Positions 40,813-55,553 are shown, counted from the first letter of the stretch. The stretch is DNA of 64,000 nt from Epiperipatus broadwayi (GCA_028023455.1 JAQFVV010006474.1:1-64000); one strand, 5' to 3'. Translations and numbers: made by a program. The notes: generated from the letters alone by a model not told the origin.

Positions 40813-43649
40813 CAAAATGAAGATACCGCAATCTCACTTCGGGGCGACCACATTGTGCATCAATTTTAACTTAAATAAAAAATATATATAAAACTTAATT
40901 AAATGTATAAAACGTTATTAAATGGTATAACTTATTTCGTAATCTTTCGATCGGTCATCCATGTTGTGAATCAAATATAACTAAAACGATTGGGAGCATT
41001 TACAAATATAACATATATTATCGGACAGTTTAAACTAATTATAACTTTATTCAAATGGTCGCACATCCTCTTTATGAATCAATTGTAATATTTATTTATT
41101 TTAGTTCCGGCGACTGTGCTATGCATTAATTATAACCTATATTGAATCTATCTGGCACTCAGACACTTGCGGCTAAGTTGCATGCCAATTGTAACGTTTT
41201 AAGGATGGATCGATGGATGCTTCATCGTTCCCAGCTAACACTATTTATAAAGTCTACTGGGATGATGATGGTATAGAACATCTATAATCTTATTTGCCAG
41301 GGTGCCAAATTGCAACTTTAATAAAATATTGAGGTTAAACCTCATTTCAATAACTTATCAATAAATTTCAGCAATAATATTTAATGAATGGGTTAATAAA
41401 TAATCGATTAAGAGACCACTGAGAATGTATTAAAAATAATAATAATAATATTAATATTCTTTGAAATTATTGGTTATTATCAGCACACTTACTATTCACT
41501 ATCATTAAAGTCACAATTAAAATTTTATTCCGATTACAAATAGTTCCATATCCATTTCCACCTTCCTGGTCCATCCCCCATCATCCTCACATCCATAGGT
41601 CTACTACACTATTTATCCATTTTACCATTAACTTTCCATTGTGCTATCTCATTTGTTCCATTATAATCTCTTCTCAGGGTTTTTAGAACAATAGGGTGTG
41701 GAAATAGAACAACCTGCTATGAATTATTGGTGATAAACACTCATCTTGGCTGTCTTTAATGTAGTTTAATGTCTATTTACATTAAAGCTCGAATAATTTA
41801 AGCTTATTAAATCTTTTAGAAGAATACATTATAAACATATTCGCAACTAAAGTAAAATTATAAAGTAGTGTGTCTAGAGAGGTGTTTGAATTCAACAGAT
41901 GGGGAAAGGATTTTATGCCCACCCACTGCATCCACTATCACTCAATAACCATCCCTATTTATAATTTATATTTTAATTATATTAAATTACTTGGTAATCT
42001 TAAGTGTTGCCGTGCCACATAAGCTCGAAAACCTAACCATTTTTAATAAATCTTACCGGATATTATTTATGTAACTAATGATTCAACTATTAATAATAAT
42101 ATATTGATGTATGATTGGATTTCAGATGTCTAGATTATAATAACCCACAAAACATTGAAACATACGCATTTTTTTTTATTTAAAACAAATAACAAATTTT
42201 ATTGACATACTACAAGTCAATACATAATATATACATTCACTTGATGACTCACATGGCTTTCCCCTGTTCTACAACCTTATGATATATAAAAAAAACAACT
42301 AAATAAATAAATATCCCTAAATCAATAGATGATATCAAGAGGTTTTAAACTATAAATATTCATTTATAATTATTAGGGAATCAGGATTACCATGGAGTAA
42401 TATTATGATCAGACATATAAAATATTATATACCTTCACATATATTATATTTTTGTTCTCAATTTTATCCCAGATATAGCGAACATTAAATTTCTCCCCCA
42501 CTGTTTAATGCTTTTAGTTACTGACTTGTTTCCAAGGGTAATGCTTTCAATAATAAAATTTAATATTTTTATTTAATTATTTTAATTTAAGCGCTATGCT
42601 CTACAATAGAGATATTTTATGTATCGTGGGACTTAGTTAAATTTTGGTTATTTTCAAAGGTCAACGAATCTGTATCTCGCTCAATAATCACCACACATGC
42701 ATGCACATTATATTCTTATAACAATAGTAATATTTTATTATTTTTTACCTTTCCACCGAAGTTCTCAGCTGGCTGCGGATATATTTATTAAATAATTTTA
42801 GATACGCATTGCCCACAATATTCTAACTTTTATTTAACCCTTAAGTTGAATATTTATTGACATTATTACTCTTGGCTCTTATTGATAAATTAAACTGTAT
42901 CAACAAAACACCAATCGCACACACACTATCCACACTCATCCTGACATCAAATTGAGTTGCGATCCTGTATTCAACATTTATAAGTAATGCTTAGTAATAG
43001 CTAGATTTCATACACCTGTAAGGAATATCAACATTAACATGAGGCAGGCAGTGACCCGGATAAGAGAAAACCTTTTCACTAAGGTCGAGATATGCAAGGA
43101 TTTTTATTGCTAGTCATATAAAGAGACTTGGGTTTACCTATCAACCTCTGGCCATCAACAAAGAAATCATCTTACGGTTTAGAGACTAACCAAGTGGGAA
43201 AACTCTTCCACTATATTTAAATACTCTATAAATATGAAATAAATATCTTAGTGAGCTACGACTTTACTAGCTTGGAGGGGATTCATTGTCCACCCACATA
43301 TATACAGGTCTAACATCAATTTGTACAAGTAAAACTTTCATATATATCTTATTCTTGTGAAATAGTACACTGAAGCATGAGCCAATAATACTTCCAAGCC
43401 TTAAGTAGCTTGTATCTACCTTTAACTTTATTTAACTTTATGATAATAATAATAAGAAAGGTGCACCAAAATTTTAAAACTACTTCTCTGCACTTTTATA
43501 GGATAATGATGATATTTTAGCCCAACAATTATGCAACCTTCATAAAACATAACATTAGGTCTAAGCACTTGACAAAAATTCCTGGTCCAGATTCAAACAA
43601 AACATTTCCCACAACAATATCTCTCACTCTTATCATAAAAAATGTAAAT
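40812..43649. other. No gene recognised
   Basis: A 2.8 kb stretch with no frame above about 60 codons that looks real. It is a little less AT-rich in places (41050-41300, 41550-41700, 43000-43300). No repeat of it was found elsewhere in the window. Confidence 0.55.
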
Positions 43650-44010
<361 letters not shown>

Positions 44011-45034
44011 GATTAATTTTAAATGAATAAATATATGATAAATAATAAAAAATATATTTTCTTTTCCATCCTTTTTTTTTAAATTAAATGTTCTACATGA
44101 ATATCAAATATAAAAATATACTTAAATAGTTCTCTGGAGGCGTCCTTCAGGTTTCTGATTTCCATTTTTCCTTTTTTTCTTCTTTGATCTGTTTATATGC
44201 ACACATGGGTTTATTTGGAAAGAGTCCTTGTGACAGAGTTCAATTCCTATGCCAAAAGGTATATAAAGTTTTTATCCTGCTGAGAATACTTCCTCATTTT
44301 AGTTTCTGTGGATTACAGCTCAATAGACCTTGTTTTAATTTTTAAATATATAAGTTCACTTCTTGTTGTATTTTTTAATTCACTTAATATTCATATTTAA
44401 TGCTTTATATGAAATTATAGCATTCATATTTAATACTTTATATACTAAATCAAAATCAAAATTTTCTTATTTTCTGCAGTTTAAATTTCACCATTTGCCG
44501 ATTTCTGATAAATTAGTGGAGACAATCATGACGTGATTATGTTGATTAATTTCCAGGGATCGATGTGCACCTAACTTAAACTTTAATCGAGAGTCATTTC
44601 TTTTTCTATATTATTAAATTTAGCAAAGTTTTCTTTCAAGAGACAGACAAAATAATTAACAATAAATGATTTTCTTTTTTTCTTTTTCTTAAAAAAATGT
44701 TTCGTTTTAAACTTTTTCAGCCAAGCTTCTCTTTAAAACCGATGATAAGAGAACTTGCAAGAGAGAGATTCAGATAGAGCAGCCAAAATAGATTGAGATA
44801 CAGATACCCCCTCAACCCAAGAGCAGAGGTCTTTATAATGTCAGGAACTCTTCACTCTCCTCCACCCAACATGACCTTCCATTGACCCTTCCAATGTCTG
44901 GTCAGTCTGTTTTCCTGATTAATTGCCCGATGTTTCTTTTTTTTCTGGTTATCTTAACCTTCTGCCCTCTTGAAAAGACCATCTGCCAAATTCATCTCTG
45001 CATTCTAATATATAATCACCAATTAATTTTAAAC
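44011..45034. other. No gene recognised
   Basis: T-rich and C/T-rich stretches; no supported feature. The 80-codon open frame at 44882-45124 runs into the tandem duplication that follows and shows no motif. Confidence 0.55.
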
Positions 45035-45126
45035 TTAAATTCCTGTGTCATATATATCACTTTAATGAATTACTGTAAAGTTAAATTCCTGTGTCATATA
45101 TATCACTTTAATGAATTACTGTAATA
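45035..45126 (+). repeat. Tandem duplication, 46 bp unit
   Basis: TTAAATTCCTGTGTCATATA and the following 26 bp occur twice in succession without visible change, so this is a recent event. Confidence 0.9.
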
Positions 45127-45901
45127 ACTCTACTCTGTGAGAATCTTTCCAAATAACAAATGACAGAAAACTTTCCTCTAAATAAAATGAGGGAAAGCCT
45201 TTTTTTTTTACTTTTTCCTTAATAATAAAATAAATGTATAGCAACCCAATTTCAAACCCAGAAACTTGACTGAAATTTTGGCTGCTATGAATAAATTATT
45301 AAAACTAATTCATTTCCTCTTTAGAGGAGCTTCTCACAAGTGACAGGAAATAATTATTATTTAATTGTGAACTTTCTAATTAAAATCCACAACTAGATTA
45401 AATACACACATGCATGTTTCACATGTACAATTTTTAATTAACCGATTGTTATATATTCTAATCCTTAATTATTATTATTTTTTTTTACAATTTAATTTCA
45501 TGAACTATTTTAGTTCTAACTTGTCAGTGTAAAACTATGACCATCTATTCCCACTCTCTAAAGTAGTTTTTAAATTGCACATCCCTCTCTTTTTTTTACT
45601 CCAACTATTAAATGATGTATAAATATTGCCTATCTAACAAATTATATCTTTAATATTAAATTGTCCTATAAATTAACATTAACTAAACAATCTCTTACTT
45701 AGAAATCTTTTAATGACAAATGTTTAGATTGCCTACCAAGTAAAACATATGCAATCCCTATGAATATGGGTTCAAACCTAGCCTTGGCTAAAAATTTTGT
45801 CTACTGAAAGAAAAAATATACAAACTATGAGGAAAATTTTTATTAGACATTATTTTACATAGTAAATTAAAGAAAATGGAGTCTTGGACAAACACAAGGG
45901 C

Positions 45902-45902
<1 letters not shown>
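45127..45902. other. No gene recognised
   Basis: AT-rich. Nothing recognised. Confidence 0.55.
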
Positions 45903-45938
<36 letters not shown>

Positions 45939-45992
45939 TATATATATATATATAACAATATATGGCATATATATATATATATATATATATAT
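45903..45992. repeat. (TA)n microsatellite, several blocks
   Basis: TA blocks interrupted by GATA, ACAATATATGGCA and similar. The last block abuts TTGTGCCC, the left end of the long repeat that follows. Confidence 0.95.
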
Positions 45993-46952
45993 TGTGCCCT
46001 TTTGTATGGGTCTCCATAAATTGTTGTATCAATTTATTAAAAAAATTTTAAATTTAAGATATATTTAGCTATATGATGTTGATTTTATTTATAATAATCT
46101 TTTAAAAGTTTAATTAAAGTAAACTATGAATATTTGATATGTGAAATTGTGCTAATATTTGAGAGACATTTTAATATAAAAAATGATAAAATTATATGGT
46201 TGGGAAAACTGGCCATGATCAATACTGCATTAATAAGTTTTATAAATAAATGTTTAAAGCTAAAAGTTAAAAAGATAAGTTAAAATTAAATGCATATATT
46301 TATTGTTGATAAAGATTAATATTTAATAAGTGAATATAAATATTTTAATTATTAATAGTATATAATAGAAGATTAATATTTGATTTTAATAATATCGAAT
46401 TATTATTTTAAAGTTGTTATAATATATTATTTATTTTAAAAAATATTTATTTTTAAAATTAAATTGTTAGTTTATTTTTAGATATTACAAGCGTTTGTAT
46501 CTGTGTTGTAAAACAGATGATAGATAGACATATGTACACACATGCTTGTAAGTTTTTTAGTAAAGTTGCAAAAATGTTCTAAAATTCTATTAATAATTGC
46601 AGAAATATTATATTGGCTATCACGAGATAAAAATAAAGATAATTAATGTGAAATATTAAATCTGATTTTTAAAATACTGTTTAAAAAACGTAACGTATAA
46701 AAATAGACTTAGTTTGTTTAAAAAATAGTCTTATAAAAGTTAAAAGTGAAATAAAGTAAAAAATATATTTTAAAAAATGTTTAATGGATTTAAATAAATG
46801 ATAAAGATCAATTTAAGAATTTAATAATGTAATAAGTAATAAATATTAAATAAGTCATTATTTATTTTTAATTCGGTATTGTTGGTAAAATATGTAAATA
46901 GGCTAGCAAGGTGATTGTTTAATTTACCAATCAAGTGGGGAATGTATTCCGG

Positions 46953-46960
46953 TATAAAAC
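46953..46960 (+). promoter_or_regulatory. Conserved TATA-like box, copy A
   Basis: TATAAAAC preceded by TTCCGG, then TTCAATTGTT about 15 bp on; a CCAAT-containing stretch lies 25 bp upstream. The same block is conserved at 62579 in the diverged copy, which suggests it mattered to the element. Confidence 0.5.
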
Positions 46961-47450
46961 TAAGGTTCAATTGTTCAGAGGGGATTATGATTGTAATTTC
47001 TTTTAAGTGAAGTGTGCTATTAGATATAGCTAAGTAAAATTATAGACGCTCTCGTAATCGTTTTAAAATTATAAGAGAGTAGTTTTAAATAAATTATAAA
47101 AGTTTTACCGTTAAATATGCAGTGCTAATTTATTTATAATTCCCTATTGATCGTCTCTATCGAAGCTCAATTTACTATCAAATAATCATGAAAACATTGT
47201 ATAAGGATAAAATGTATTGGAGACTTTATACTAAAAATATAACAAACGCTGGATTAACTAGGAGAATTACTAGTTGGATAAAAGTAATATATTGGACATT
47301 ATATGAATTTAAAAGTTGATTATCATTAGTTTTATAAACAAATATTTTAAAGAAAGAGAAATACTTCTTTATGAAGAAAGTATTTTTAAATTATAAATTT
47401 AAGTATATATCTTGGTAAAGATATGGTAATTAATAATAATTGCATAAGTA

Positions 47451-47510
47451 TTTGCCTTGTTAAGTCTTTGTGGTTTAAAAGACTAGATTTCGATAGTTTT
47501 AAAAGGCAAA
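47451..47510 (+). repeat. Conserved nested stem-loop in long repeat
   Basis: TTTGCCTT pairs with AAGGCAAA across 44 bases, and inside it AGTCTTT pairs with AAAGACT. Both stems survive in the diverged copy at about 63076-63133, although loops and intervening bases differ. Confidence 0.5.
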
Positions 47511-50283
47511 TAAATCGGAAATTTAATTGGTAAAGAAATACCTGTAAATAAAATATTATTTAGTAAAGTCTGGACGCTGGTCGTACAGAAGAATTTAGAA
47601 ATTAATCTTACATAAATATTTGTTAAGGAATGCGCAAATAAGTATATGTGGATATCCAAGTCAATTTATAATAATTAAATAAGAACATTATAAACTATTG
47701 ATTAATCCTAGAAATAATAACTTTTAAATAATTTTTCTTTAAAGAAATGAATCCGGATCCTTTAGACTGTTTTAATTATTATTTTTGTTTCTTTATGGTG
47801 GAACTTATTTTATTTTATTTTTAAAAAAAGAACGTTTTTCATTTATTTCATAAAAACTTTTAAAAACACGTGATGTACCGGAAAAGGAAGTAATGTTGGT
47901 AAAAGTTTGTGCCTAGGAAAAAAGAACAATTATGGGTGGAAAGAAGACACCGTTGGATTTTATGTAACATATTTTGTTTTTCTTAACTAACATAGATATT
48001 TAATTATTTATTGATCTATTAAAGATAAGAGAGGTACATTTTTTAAAAAAGTAACTAAATATTAATATAACACTTAATTTCATAAAGTTTATTTTTATAT
48101 AATTATACAACACGTAATATTTTAAAGAATAATTGTTGAGTATAAATGTGAAATTATTTTGTAAAACTGTAATCCTGGAGGACATCGTGTGGCGGATTAT
48201 AAATTGGAGTATCATTTATGGTAAAAATTATATAATAGTAATAATTTGATGTATTTTGCTTTGTTTTCTTTAGATCAACCAAATGTTATTTGATTGTTGA
48301 ATGAATGTATAAATATTTAAAGAATATACACACATAATATTAGTAATAACAGTTTTATTTTAATATGCATACTTTAAATTTATGATATAAATTTATTACA
48401 ACGTAATAAGAGAAATCCAGAAATAATTATATGATTCTTTCGTGAATAAGTTTTAATGTTTCTGTTACAATATTAGGAATTTGATTTATTATATTAGTAT
48501 GAGTTATTTATATTTCTTTTCAAGTTAGTAAGAGGTAAAAATATCTATATTTTATTTTTTTTTTTATTAGATAAGTTAAATTAATTTTATATAGAAATTT
48601 ATATTTTGATTGAAGGGTTTATCGTATATAGATGATGAGGTATAAGAGAGTTTGGATAGTCATTATTTTTTTTAAAAAATTGGTAAGCTGTTACTGAAGT
48701 TAAATAAGATTAAAATGATATTTGTAGATAGAATTTTATTAGGAAGGAATAGGAATAACAAGTAGAGAAGAGTAGTAGTTTAAATAGAAAAGAATCATAG
48801 AATTTATTTTAATATAATACTTTATAAAATTTGAAGTTGTTGAATAATTTTAAATATTATTTTAAGAAAAGAACATATATGTATTGCATATTTTGGTAAG
48901 ACATACATTATGAAATTACATCAGAATGAAGTAAATAATTATATAATCAATAAATGTTATTATATTATAAAGTTATATCAGTCTATACATTAGTTGATAT
49001 TTGATTAATGCTAATAGTAAATGTAATACATACTAGTACATTATAATAGAAATAGCAATAATACTTAAGGGAAGTAGCATTTTAATTGTTAAAGTTTGTT
49101 TATTTTACCTATGCTACATAAGTGATATTTTACATAAAACCTTTTTTTGTACTAACTGATGATAAATGATATCTATTAAAATATAAGTTTACAAACTTAA
49201 TTAAATGTTACTGATAAAACATTTAAGAAATGTATAGATTATTTATTTATGATTATGGAAATAGTAACAGTGTAAAAATCTTGTATTATTATTTTTCTTA
49301 TTTTTTATTTTTTCTTTGGTTTCCACTTGTAATGTAAATAATGTACATAAGTTGTTTATTAAAGTTGATGTAAATAAATTTGTTTAAGTTGTTTTAAAAG
49401 TGTGTCGAATTCATTATTTTACACCACAGCATTTGACAACAGATAATTTGAATAAACATAATATTTGCACAATGTGAATTTATTATTATTATTTTAAAAA
49501 GAAACACAGTATTTTCTTAAGATAATTTATAGAAATTGATTGACATTAACATATAATATTATAATGGTCACAAAGTAATTATAATGCACAATATAAGAGT
49601 ATAATATTATTTATTGCCACATATTGTTAAATTATAAGATTTAGTATATTTTTTAAATTAAGATACTATATGAAAATGAAAGACATGTATATGATTTACT
49701 TATTTTCTTAATGATTAATAGTATAATAAAATAGATAAGATTAATTTATACACTAGAAATTATTATTGTTAGTTATTATTATTATTATAAGTTAGGTGTA
49801 GTTAGGTTTGATATTAAATCCCTTATCATGCCTATCTGCAAGAAGTATTATTACTTTAAGATAATTAAAAGAACCTGAGATTATTTAATTATATTTCCTT
49901 AATAAAAGATTGAGATTTATTTATTATTATTATTGAAGTTAGTTAATTTTTATAAAAGACATAAGAGTGCTGTAGATGTATTAATGAGATGATAAAGAAG
50001 TAATAGTATTCTTATGCCATTGAGATAGTGTCTTGAGAAGACATTGGCTCAATGTAAATTCAATTACCACTTGTAACTTCACTTCATAGTCTCATGATTT
50101 TAATAAATACTTATTTAATTAGTACATGATATTGAACTATATTAATTTTGGTTAGTTATAATAAATCTGATAAGATATAGTATTATAAAAATATATTAAT
50201 GATAGTTATACATATTTTAGCCGAGCATAACGATTTAATTGAGCTAGTCATATTTTAAGTTATATTATATATCGGGAAGTGAG

Positions 50284-50286
50284 GGT

Positions 50287-50325
<39 letters not shown>

Positions 50326-50354
50326 ACCCTATATGTAATTTCCAAAATTTATAC

Positions 50355-50388
<34 letters not shown>

Positions 50389-50410
50389 GGTATAAATGTA
50401 TAAATCTTGG
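50284..50410. repeat. Two palindromes with (TA)n centres
   Basis: GGGTACA...TGTACCC-like arms flank the TA run at about 50290-50321. CCAAAATTTATACATTA and its imperfect reverse complement flank the TA run at about 50357-50387. Confidence 0.85.
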
Positions 50411-50949
50411 ATATCATTTGGATAGGCCTTCTATTACCCACTAGAATGCAATGCATGAGTTAATCATGCTATGAAAAATAAAAATATTTTCATATTTTTA
50501 AAAACATAGCTATATTTCCTGATTAACTGATCTACTAATCATTATCATTTGAATTGAGACAGAATAAGTTTTTTTATTTATTTTAACAAGGGTGTCAGGA
50601 TTCCTACAAGAATCCACTGAAATCAGTCCCATCAACACATAGCAATTTAAAAAGAAACCAACTAAAAGTAAGATTGGGATTATGATTGCCCATAACTTAA
50701 AATATATTTTAGAGAATATTACTTTCGGGGCTTAACTTATAACAAATGTATTGGCAAAGGTAATTTATTAATAATAGATTATAAATAAACTAACAATAAT
50801 AACCAAAATGAAAAGTTGCTATTAGAAATATTTTATTCTAACAAACTAAAATATTTAACTGGTAAATTATCAAATAAAATTGGAATGCACATACATGCTA
50901 ATCCTGATACTAAATTAACAGAGTTATTATTACACTCTTGTTAAGTTTC
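50411..50949. other. No gene recognised
   Basis: AT-rich. Nothing recognised; it may be the outer, unmatched part of the palindrome that follows. Confidence 0.5.
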
Positions 50950-53825
50950 TTGAATAATAAAAAATAGTGAATATCTATATTGGTGTTAGAAGCTTCATAT
51001 TTAATGTTAATGTCACTATGGGTATTATAAGCTAATATTTGAGAATGGTTTGCAAACATATAATTTAGTCATAATTGAGAATAATTAATTTTAGCTTACT
51101 GGTAAGATTGTGTGGATACATGGGATCCGAACCTCATTGAAATTTAATTGATTTCCCCTGACAGCATCTTCACATTCCTGGTCTGTTCCATAGTTGGAGT
51201 AACAAGCTCTTTTGTGTTGGCCTCTTTATTCTGAAAGATGATTTCCATAATGCTTAATTTCCATCCTTGCATGCAGGCTCCATTCAGCAAGTGAAAAGTA
51301 TTCCTGAGCATTTTACTACCTCAGCTTATTCTCTGGAAACTTCCAAACTCTAAAACTCAAAGACCATATGATAACAAACAGAAGACCTAGATTGCAGTTG
51401 TCATTCTCTTTTATAAGTGGTTCCAGATTTGAAGCTTCTGCACATATTATCCTTTTTTATTAAAAATACATATTAATAATTTTGTGCATTTTTTATTAGC
51501 TTTAAATACAAAGCCTTTTTGATAACATAACTCTGTCATCTTTAATTAGAGTTAAAAAGTTTTTCTGGTTGCAATCTTTTAATTTGTAATTTTTTTCTTT
51601 TATTTATCTGGATTAGTAATCTGCCTATTTTTATTCTTTCCACTTTCAACTTTAATTAAATTACATAGATAAATAATTTGAAACAAAAAAGTCAACTTTC
51701 ATTGTATGTTTTAAAAATAATAAATAGTACTATGCAAACAAAATTACAATGCATTTTTTATGAGATCTTTAAATTTTACTTTTTTTTTAGTTTTAATTAT
51801 TATAAATGCTGATATATTTGGACTATTTGTATGTAGATGGTACAATATCTTTGGGTCAAATAACCAAAAATAAAAATAAAAATATGGGATTGAACCTAAT
51901 TTTAGTTTTACTAAGTTTATGTCCGTATTCTGGTTTTTCCTTTTTTTTAAGTACCAGTGTTACTGTTATATTGTATAGACTCATTCACAAGTGATGTGTA
52001 GCTTTAAAATCCACATTTTGGAGTCTAACAAGGCATGAATGCTAAATATTTTCACATTCACCTGTTGTACCTTTCTGCACAAGTATAAGACTAACAATAA
52101 GAAGCCCAAGTCTAAGTACATAAAAGCATTGCTCATTCTTTTTAGACTTATCAGTTCATGGCACTTGGTCCACCCTCCCATTTCTCAGGAATCCTGCTAC
52201 AGTTAGACTGACAGACATATAAGAAAGTCTTATGTTATATACTGGTTTAAAAGGGCTCAGGGCTATGCTTCCCCCCCTCTTCAGTATCTGCCTTCCTAAT
52301 CAACACTTATGACTTAAAATCTACATCATCCACAATTGTGTTTTTTAAAAGTCATATATAAAAAAAATATTTTTATAGTTGGTATAATCAGGTTTAAAGT
52401 TGTCTTCTTTTTTTATAATTATTATCATCTCAGGTAGTTGTTTTTGAAGCCTTGAGTTGGGCAGCCATTGTAATGTTTTTATTTATAACATATCTCAGGT
52501 TGTATTTTTTGTCGAAGCCTCTAGTTGGGCACAAGTATTGCCAAGTAGGCAGATACTGGAGATAGGGAAAAGTATATCCCTGAGTTCTTTTACACCAGTA
52601 TATCATAAAACTGTTCTTATATACCTATCATTCTTTTAAGAGCATGGACCAAGAAAGAGGAGGGTGGGGCAAGTGCCATTAGCTGATAAGTCTCAAAAGA
52701 ATGAGCAATGCCTGTATGTGCTTAGACTTGGGCTTCTTATTGTTAGTCTTACACTTGTGTGGAAGAATACAAGTGAATGTGGAAATGTTTCTCATTTCTG
52801 CCATGTTATACCCTGAAATGTAGGCTTTATAACCACATATCAATTGTTAATGAATCTACAACAATATATCAGTAATGCTAATACATAAAAAGAAAAAAAC
52901 AGAATATGAACATAAACTTAGTATGAATAAAATTAGGTCCACTCCCATATTTTATAGGTTCAATCCCCTATTTTTATTCTTGATTATTTAGCCTGGGAAT
53001 ATAGTATCATCTACATATAGATTTGATAATACTTAAAAACTAAAAAAAGTAAAATTTAAAGATCGCATAAAAGACACAATGTAGTTTTCTTTTTTTTTTT
53101 TGCTTAGTATATATTTTTTAATAACATTCAATGGAAGTTGATTAATTGTTTCAAATTATTTATTCAATTAAAAATAAAAGTTAAAATTGAAAAAAAATTT
53201 AAAAAAAAACATGCAAGATTACTAATCCAGATGAACAAAAAAAATTCCAAAAGGAAAAAGATTACAATTAGTAAAATCTTTTAACGCTAATTAAAGATGG
53301 CTGAAAGAATTTTTAAAATGGAGAACATTGTAACAGAAAAAGAAGTGAATGTATAAGTTTATCCACTTATGTATTGTGATAACAATAATATGCACAGAAG
53401 CTCTAAAAAGGTCTTCTGGTTATTTTCTTTTTAGGGATGGAGATTGATGTGAGTATGACCTAGGGCACTGAAATGTATCTGCCCAGGAATACTACTCACC
53501 TGCTGAACAAAAACTTCATACAGGAATGGGATTGAAAAGGTTTTAAACATTATCTTTTGTCATGAAGAGGTCAACCCAAAAGAGATTATGTGTACAGCCT
53601 GAAAAACATACGAGGAACATGGAAATTATAACAAGAGAAATAAATTAACTTTCAATGAGCTTGGGTACCCAAGAAATATGTGTACATTACAAAAATCTAC
53701 ACAAACTTACAGGTAAACTAAGATTATTTATTCCCAATTGTGACTAAATTAAGTGTTTGTAAACCATTCTCAACTATAGGCTTATGTTATACTACTAATA
53801 GAGACATTTCGGTTTTTATTATTCA
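50950..53825. repeat. Large imperfect palindrome, about 1.35 kb arms
   Basis: The left arm (50950 to about 52310) and right arm (about 52530-53825) are imperfect reverse complements. Landmarks: TTGAATAATAAAAA at 50950 and its complement at 53812-53825; TTGAGAATGGTTTGCAAAC at 51039 and its complement near 53757; ACAATAAGAAGCCCAAGTCT at about 52094 and its complement near 52729; CAGTATCTGCCT at about 52283 and its complement near 52548. The centre (52432-52532) holds two direct repeats of CAGGT...GAAGCC...AGTTGGGCA. Arms have diverged by substitution and indels, so it is a real old inverted duplication, or two head-to-head copies of one repeat. No coding content. Confidence 0.8.
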
Positions 53826-54380
53826 ATGGACTTGGTAGAAGCATGGGAAATTTGTAACAAGAATTTGTAATGATTTGATAAATATGAACTATATTAATAT
53901 GTGTCTGCAACTTTTAATTATTTTAATAATTTATCATTAAATATTTTAATTTGTATAATAAAATATTTATTTTTAATATTAACTTCTTTGTGCATTGTTA
54001 ATGTTAGTTTATTATAATTTAAATGCATAATTTATCTTTGCCCATACTTATTAATAAAAACCCTGGAATAATGTTCCCAGAAAATAAATTTACAAGAAAC
54101 GTTAACTTCCAAACTTACTTTTAATTATTTTCTTAAGTTACAAGGTGCTTCCAGAACCAATTGTTCTATTGTTCCTGGAACCTTCTAGATAAATTAAAAA
54201 CTAATTATGTCCATAATGTAAAATTGTAATAATTATTAGGCCAGTTAATCAGGAAATATGAACAAAATATTTTATTCTTCATAGTTTGATTAACTCGTAC
54301 ATTATAGTGTGTAATTGAAGGTCTAACACAAAATGTAAAAAAAAAAAAAACATTACTATATGCATAATGTAAAATATGTG
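53826..54380. other. No gene recognised
   Basis: AT-rich. Nothing recognised. Confidence 0.55.
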
Positions 54381-55553
54381 CTAGTACATATAATGCACTC
54401 CATACCTTGATGGCACTGGTTTTTGCCCAATGCACATCAATATGCTGTTTAGCAACCTACCTTATGGCTAACACTATAACAATGCTGTAGCCATAACAGG
54501 CACTTGATGGTGATGTATTCTATGATTACGTAACAAAATATCATGCCCATTCGGTTGCAAAAGTATTCCTCAAGTGAGTGCAATTGACCTATCACTACAG
54601 TATGATTTGATGGTTAAGTACGTGAAACTCTTAAAATATCCATTACCGAATAATTGTGAGAAAGCCTAATCAAAGTAGTAGTACATACTAAGAATTGTCA
54701 GACCATTACACATGCTTTTTTACAATTTTTAACTGAACACAACTGCAAAATGTTAGGTTGAAAAGCACAATTCAGCCAAGCTCATGTGAAAATGCACATT
54801 TTGATTCCGTGTGAGAATAATATAATGAGGACAGCAAGTGTGAAAAAATTGATTGAAGCTCAATGAATTGCGGGCCACAGTTTTCGTTGTTTCTACGCCA
54901 AAATCTGTATAACTTGTAAAACGTTTGGTTTAGTTTTTATTCAATAAATGTCCAAATTATTTCGTGGAAAATTGTTGTTATTTACATAATTGAAAATAAA
55001 ACTAAATCTGCTCTCCATTGAAAAAACAAACTGTAGGTTTATTAAAAATGAAGTGTTTAAGGATTTCTTAAAAAGCATAAAAATTAAGCAAATTGTTGGT
55101 GCATAAATGTTAAAAAGTAAATAAAATATCAAAAAAGTCGATAATTAAAAAGCAAACCAACCACCTTTCCACCATCTGAAAATAAAGTAGAACTTTTTGG
55201 TAGCATAAATGTTAAAAAAAAGTATATAAAAAAAGTAAAAAAGACGATAATTATAAAGCAAACCAACCACCATCCACCATCTAAAAACAAAGTGTTTGTT
55301 TATTAAAAACGAAATGTTTAAGTATTTAGTAAAAAAAAAAAAAAAAAAAAAAAACATATTATTTTCAAAAAGTGTTAAAAATACTGTATTTAAAGAAAAT
55401 AACGTATATAAATTTTAAAAAAATTAAAAAGATCATATATAAATGGCTAAAATATACCATATATTTTACCATATTGTCAGCCCATGAACATGTATATTGA
55501 TGTGCATTGGGTGAAAACCAGCACCATCAAGCGGGGGAGTGTATTATATGTAG
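54381..55553. repeat. Inverted-repeat element, about 70 bp termini, 1.17 kb
   Basis: The left terminus (54381-54452), with GATGGCACTGGTTTTTGCCC and AATGCACATCAATAT, is mirrored at 55478-55553 as the reverse complement with few changes. The interior contains a tandem repeat (55104-55320) and no long frame. It has the form of a non-autonomous DNA transposon, but no target duplication is evident. Confidence 0.65.
55104..55320 (+). repeat. Tandem repeat, unit about 105 bp, 2 copies
   Basis: A unit containing CATAAATGTTAAAAA, CGATAATTA and AAAGCAAACCAACCACC plus CCACCATCT occurs twice, with small indels. A partial third version of its flank (TTTATTAAAAATGAAGTGTTTAAG) lies at about 55038-55062 and again at about 55299-55322. 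A long A run follows (about 55330-55354). Confidence 0.75.

Larger units (their letters stand above)
45993..50289 (+). mobile_element. Long repeat, LTR-like termini, copy A (about 4.3 kb)
   Basis: It begins TGTGCCC and may end GGGTACA (50284-50289), again a TG...CA pair with inverted complementarity, between (TA)n tracts. The first 2.4 kb are co-linear with 61621-64000 at moderate divergence (roughly four of five bases by eye). A TATA-like box sits 960 bp from the left end in both copies, hairpins near 47360 and 47451-47510 are conserved, and AATAAA occurs near 49372. No protein-coding frame is present. It could be a very long solo LTR or another non-autonomous element; the right end is inferred from terminus motifs only. 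Confidence 0.55.
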
